Part shown: one piece after another, positions 52,414-53,355 of the stretch
Position numbering within the stretch: position 1 is the first letter of the stretch
Layout: the number at the start of each line of letters is the position of its first letter
Assembly: GCA_947643615.1 (NCBI GenBank)
Contig: CANRWO010000021.1
Location: 1 to 53,355, forward strand
Direction of reading: 5' to 3'
Source: an uncultured Lachnospiraceae bacterium
Lineage (GTDB): Bacteria; Bacillota; Clostridia; Lachnospirales; Lachnospiraceae
Length of the DNA stretch: 53,355 nt
The notes under the pieces: generated by a model
Told to the model about the DNA's origin: nothing
Seen by the model: only the letters and a program-made list of their open reading frames with translations
Databases searched by the model: none
Made by a program: the position numbers and the translations under genes

Positions 52414-53355
52414 ATGCCACAGACAAACATACTTATGTACACTACAGAAGATGGAATCACAAAAATAGAAGTTACATTTGAGCATGATACGGTTTGGCTT
52501 TCCATAGATCAGATGGCCGAGTTGTTTCAACGAGATAAAAGTGTAATTGGAAAACATGTAAGAAATATTTTTAAAGAAGGAGAATTGGTAAAAGAGGCAG
52601 TTTGGGCAAAATTTGCCTACACTGCTTCTGACGGCAAGACTTATCAGGTAGATTTTTATAATTTAGATGTCATCATTTCCGTTGGTTATCGGGTAAAATC
52701 TCTAAGAGGAACGCAGTTTAGGATGTGGGCAACTTCAATTTTGAAAGAATACATGAAAAAAGGGTTCGCATTAGATGATGATCGTCTTAAAAATCTTGGC
52801 GGTGGAAACTATTTTGATGAATTATTAGCCCGTATCCGTGATATTCGTTCTTCTGAAAAAGTATTTTGGAGAAAAGTACTGGAGATATATGCAACAAGTA
52901 TTGATTATGATCCAAAAGCAGAGAGTTCAATTATATTTTTTAAACAGGTACAAAATAAAATGCACTGGGCGGCTCATAAGCACACAGCGGCAGAAGTAAT
53001 CTATCAACGGGCAGATGCTGATAAAGGCAATATGGGATTAACTTCGTGGGATGGAAGAGAGATTAAACGTTCTGATGTAGAGATCGCAAAGAACTATTTA
53101 AACGAAAAAGAAATAGATGCGTTAAATAAAATCGTTACGGCGTATTTGGATATTGCAGAAGTTCACGCATTAAATCAAGAGCCAATGTATATGAAAGACT
53201 GGTTGGAAACGATTGATGATTATTTGAAAATGACGAGAAGAGATATTTTAACCACGAAAGGAAAAATTACTCATAAACAGGCTCTTGAAAAGGCACATGA
53301 AGAATACGAGAAATATCGGAAAAAGCAGGAGGATATCCTTTCTCCGGTGGAATGC
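52414..53355 (+). CDS. RhuM family protein, 3' end beyond the window
   Basis: From ATG 52414, with AGAGGAG upstream, the frame stays open to the last base (314 codons). The RhuM family signature is clear: VWLSIDQMAELFQRDKSVIG, split by HTH residues, then DFYNLDVIISVGYRVKS and RGTQFRMWATSILKEYM. The later part has a helical region ending with a charged coiled coil (KALEKAHEEYEKYRKK). RhuM was first named in Salmonella pathogenicity island SPI-3; its function is unknown, but it is frequent in defence and restriction-modification islands. AT-rich composition and an adjacent tRNA support acquisition by transfer. Confidence 0.85.
   Translation, partial: MPQTNILMYTTEDGITKIEVTFEHDTVWLSIDQMAELFQRDKSVIGKHVRNIFKEGELVKEAVWAKFAYTASDGKTYQVDFYNLDVIISVGYRVKSLRGTQFRMWATSILKEYMKKGFALDDDRLKNLGGGNYFDELLARIRDIRSSEKVFWRKVLEIYATSIDYDPKAESSIIFFKQVQNKMHWAAHKHTAAEVIYQRADADKGNMGLTSWDGREIKRSDVEIAKNYLNEKEIDALNKIVTAYLDIAEVHALNQEPMYMKDWLETIDDYLKMTRRDILTTKGKITHKQALEKAHEEYEKYRKKQEDILSPVEC

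Noticed and set aside
51186..53355. Attachment-site duplicate of the tRNA-Thr 3' end
   Set aside because: No second copy of the tRNA end is visible inside the window.

Overview
The window looks like a chromosomal segment of a spore-forming, gut-type Clostridia, most likely Lachnospiraceae. The basis is the gene content and order: rnhB with FliK-like and FlhB-like partners, DUF512-der-plsY-gpsA, yqfC-yqfD-phoH-(truncated pgpH)-ybeY, proB-ynzC-fthC-proA, and feoAB. Strong AGGAGG-type ribosome sites and short intergenic gaps fit this. Most of it is ordinary core genome, almost all on the + strand. The exceptions are prs and a small YjbR-type gene.

Layout. 1-4.4 kb: rnhB, a FliK-C-like protein, an FlhB-C-like protein, yraN, pgeF. 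4.5-8.1 kb: a promoter, an OmpR-type response regulator and a large multi-pass histidine kinase. 8.2-9.5 kb: prs on the minus strand with a clear promoter. 9.8-15.8 kb: a PDZ/radical-SAM/DUF512 protein, der, plsY, gpsA, pdp. 15.9-20.2 kb: the sporulation/RNA cluster yqfC, yqfD, phoH, a shortened PgpH-like protein with a broken HD motif, and ybeY. 20.2-27.5 kb: a MOP flippase, a BofC-like exported protein, two different FAD oxidoreductases and a GT-C-like membrane protein. 27.5-30.7 kb: proB, ynzC, 5-formyl-THF cyclo-ligase, proA. 30.7-33.2 kb: feoA-feoB. 33.2-41.9 kb: a carbohydrate block (DUF1961, GH2, YetA/exo-rhamnogalacturonan-lyase-like, GH88) with an unrelated lipoprotein inside. None of its enzymes has a visible signal peptide, so it probably works on imported uronate-containing oligosaccharides.

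42-47.4 kb is accessory. It holds a frameshifted and truncated CD3324/phosphotransferase fusion, an opposing YjbR-family gene, and a two-gene unit with its own near-consensus promoter: a SIR2-domain/TPR protein followed by a membrane-anchored TPR protein. This pair is the best candidate for an undescribed system. The SIR2 domain keeps the residues expected of an NAD+-consuming enzyme, and the architecture resembles sensor/effector immune modules, but that function is inferred. After it come ilvN-ilvC, an ABC exporter and a tRNA-Thr(CGT).

Downstream of the tRNA the sequence becomes AT-rich and contains inverted repeats, a decayed UvrD-type helicase fragment, an orphan ORF and a RhuM-family gene cut by the window end. 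This looks like the edge of a tRNA-associated genomic island.
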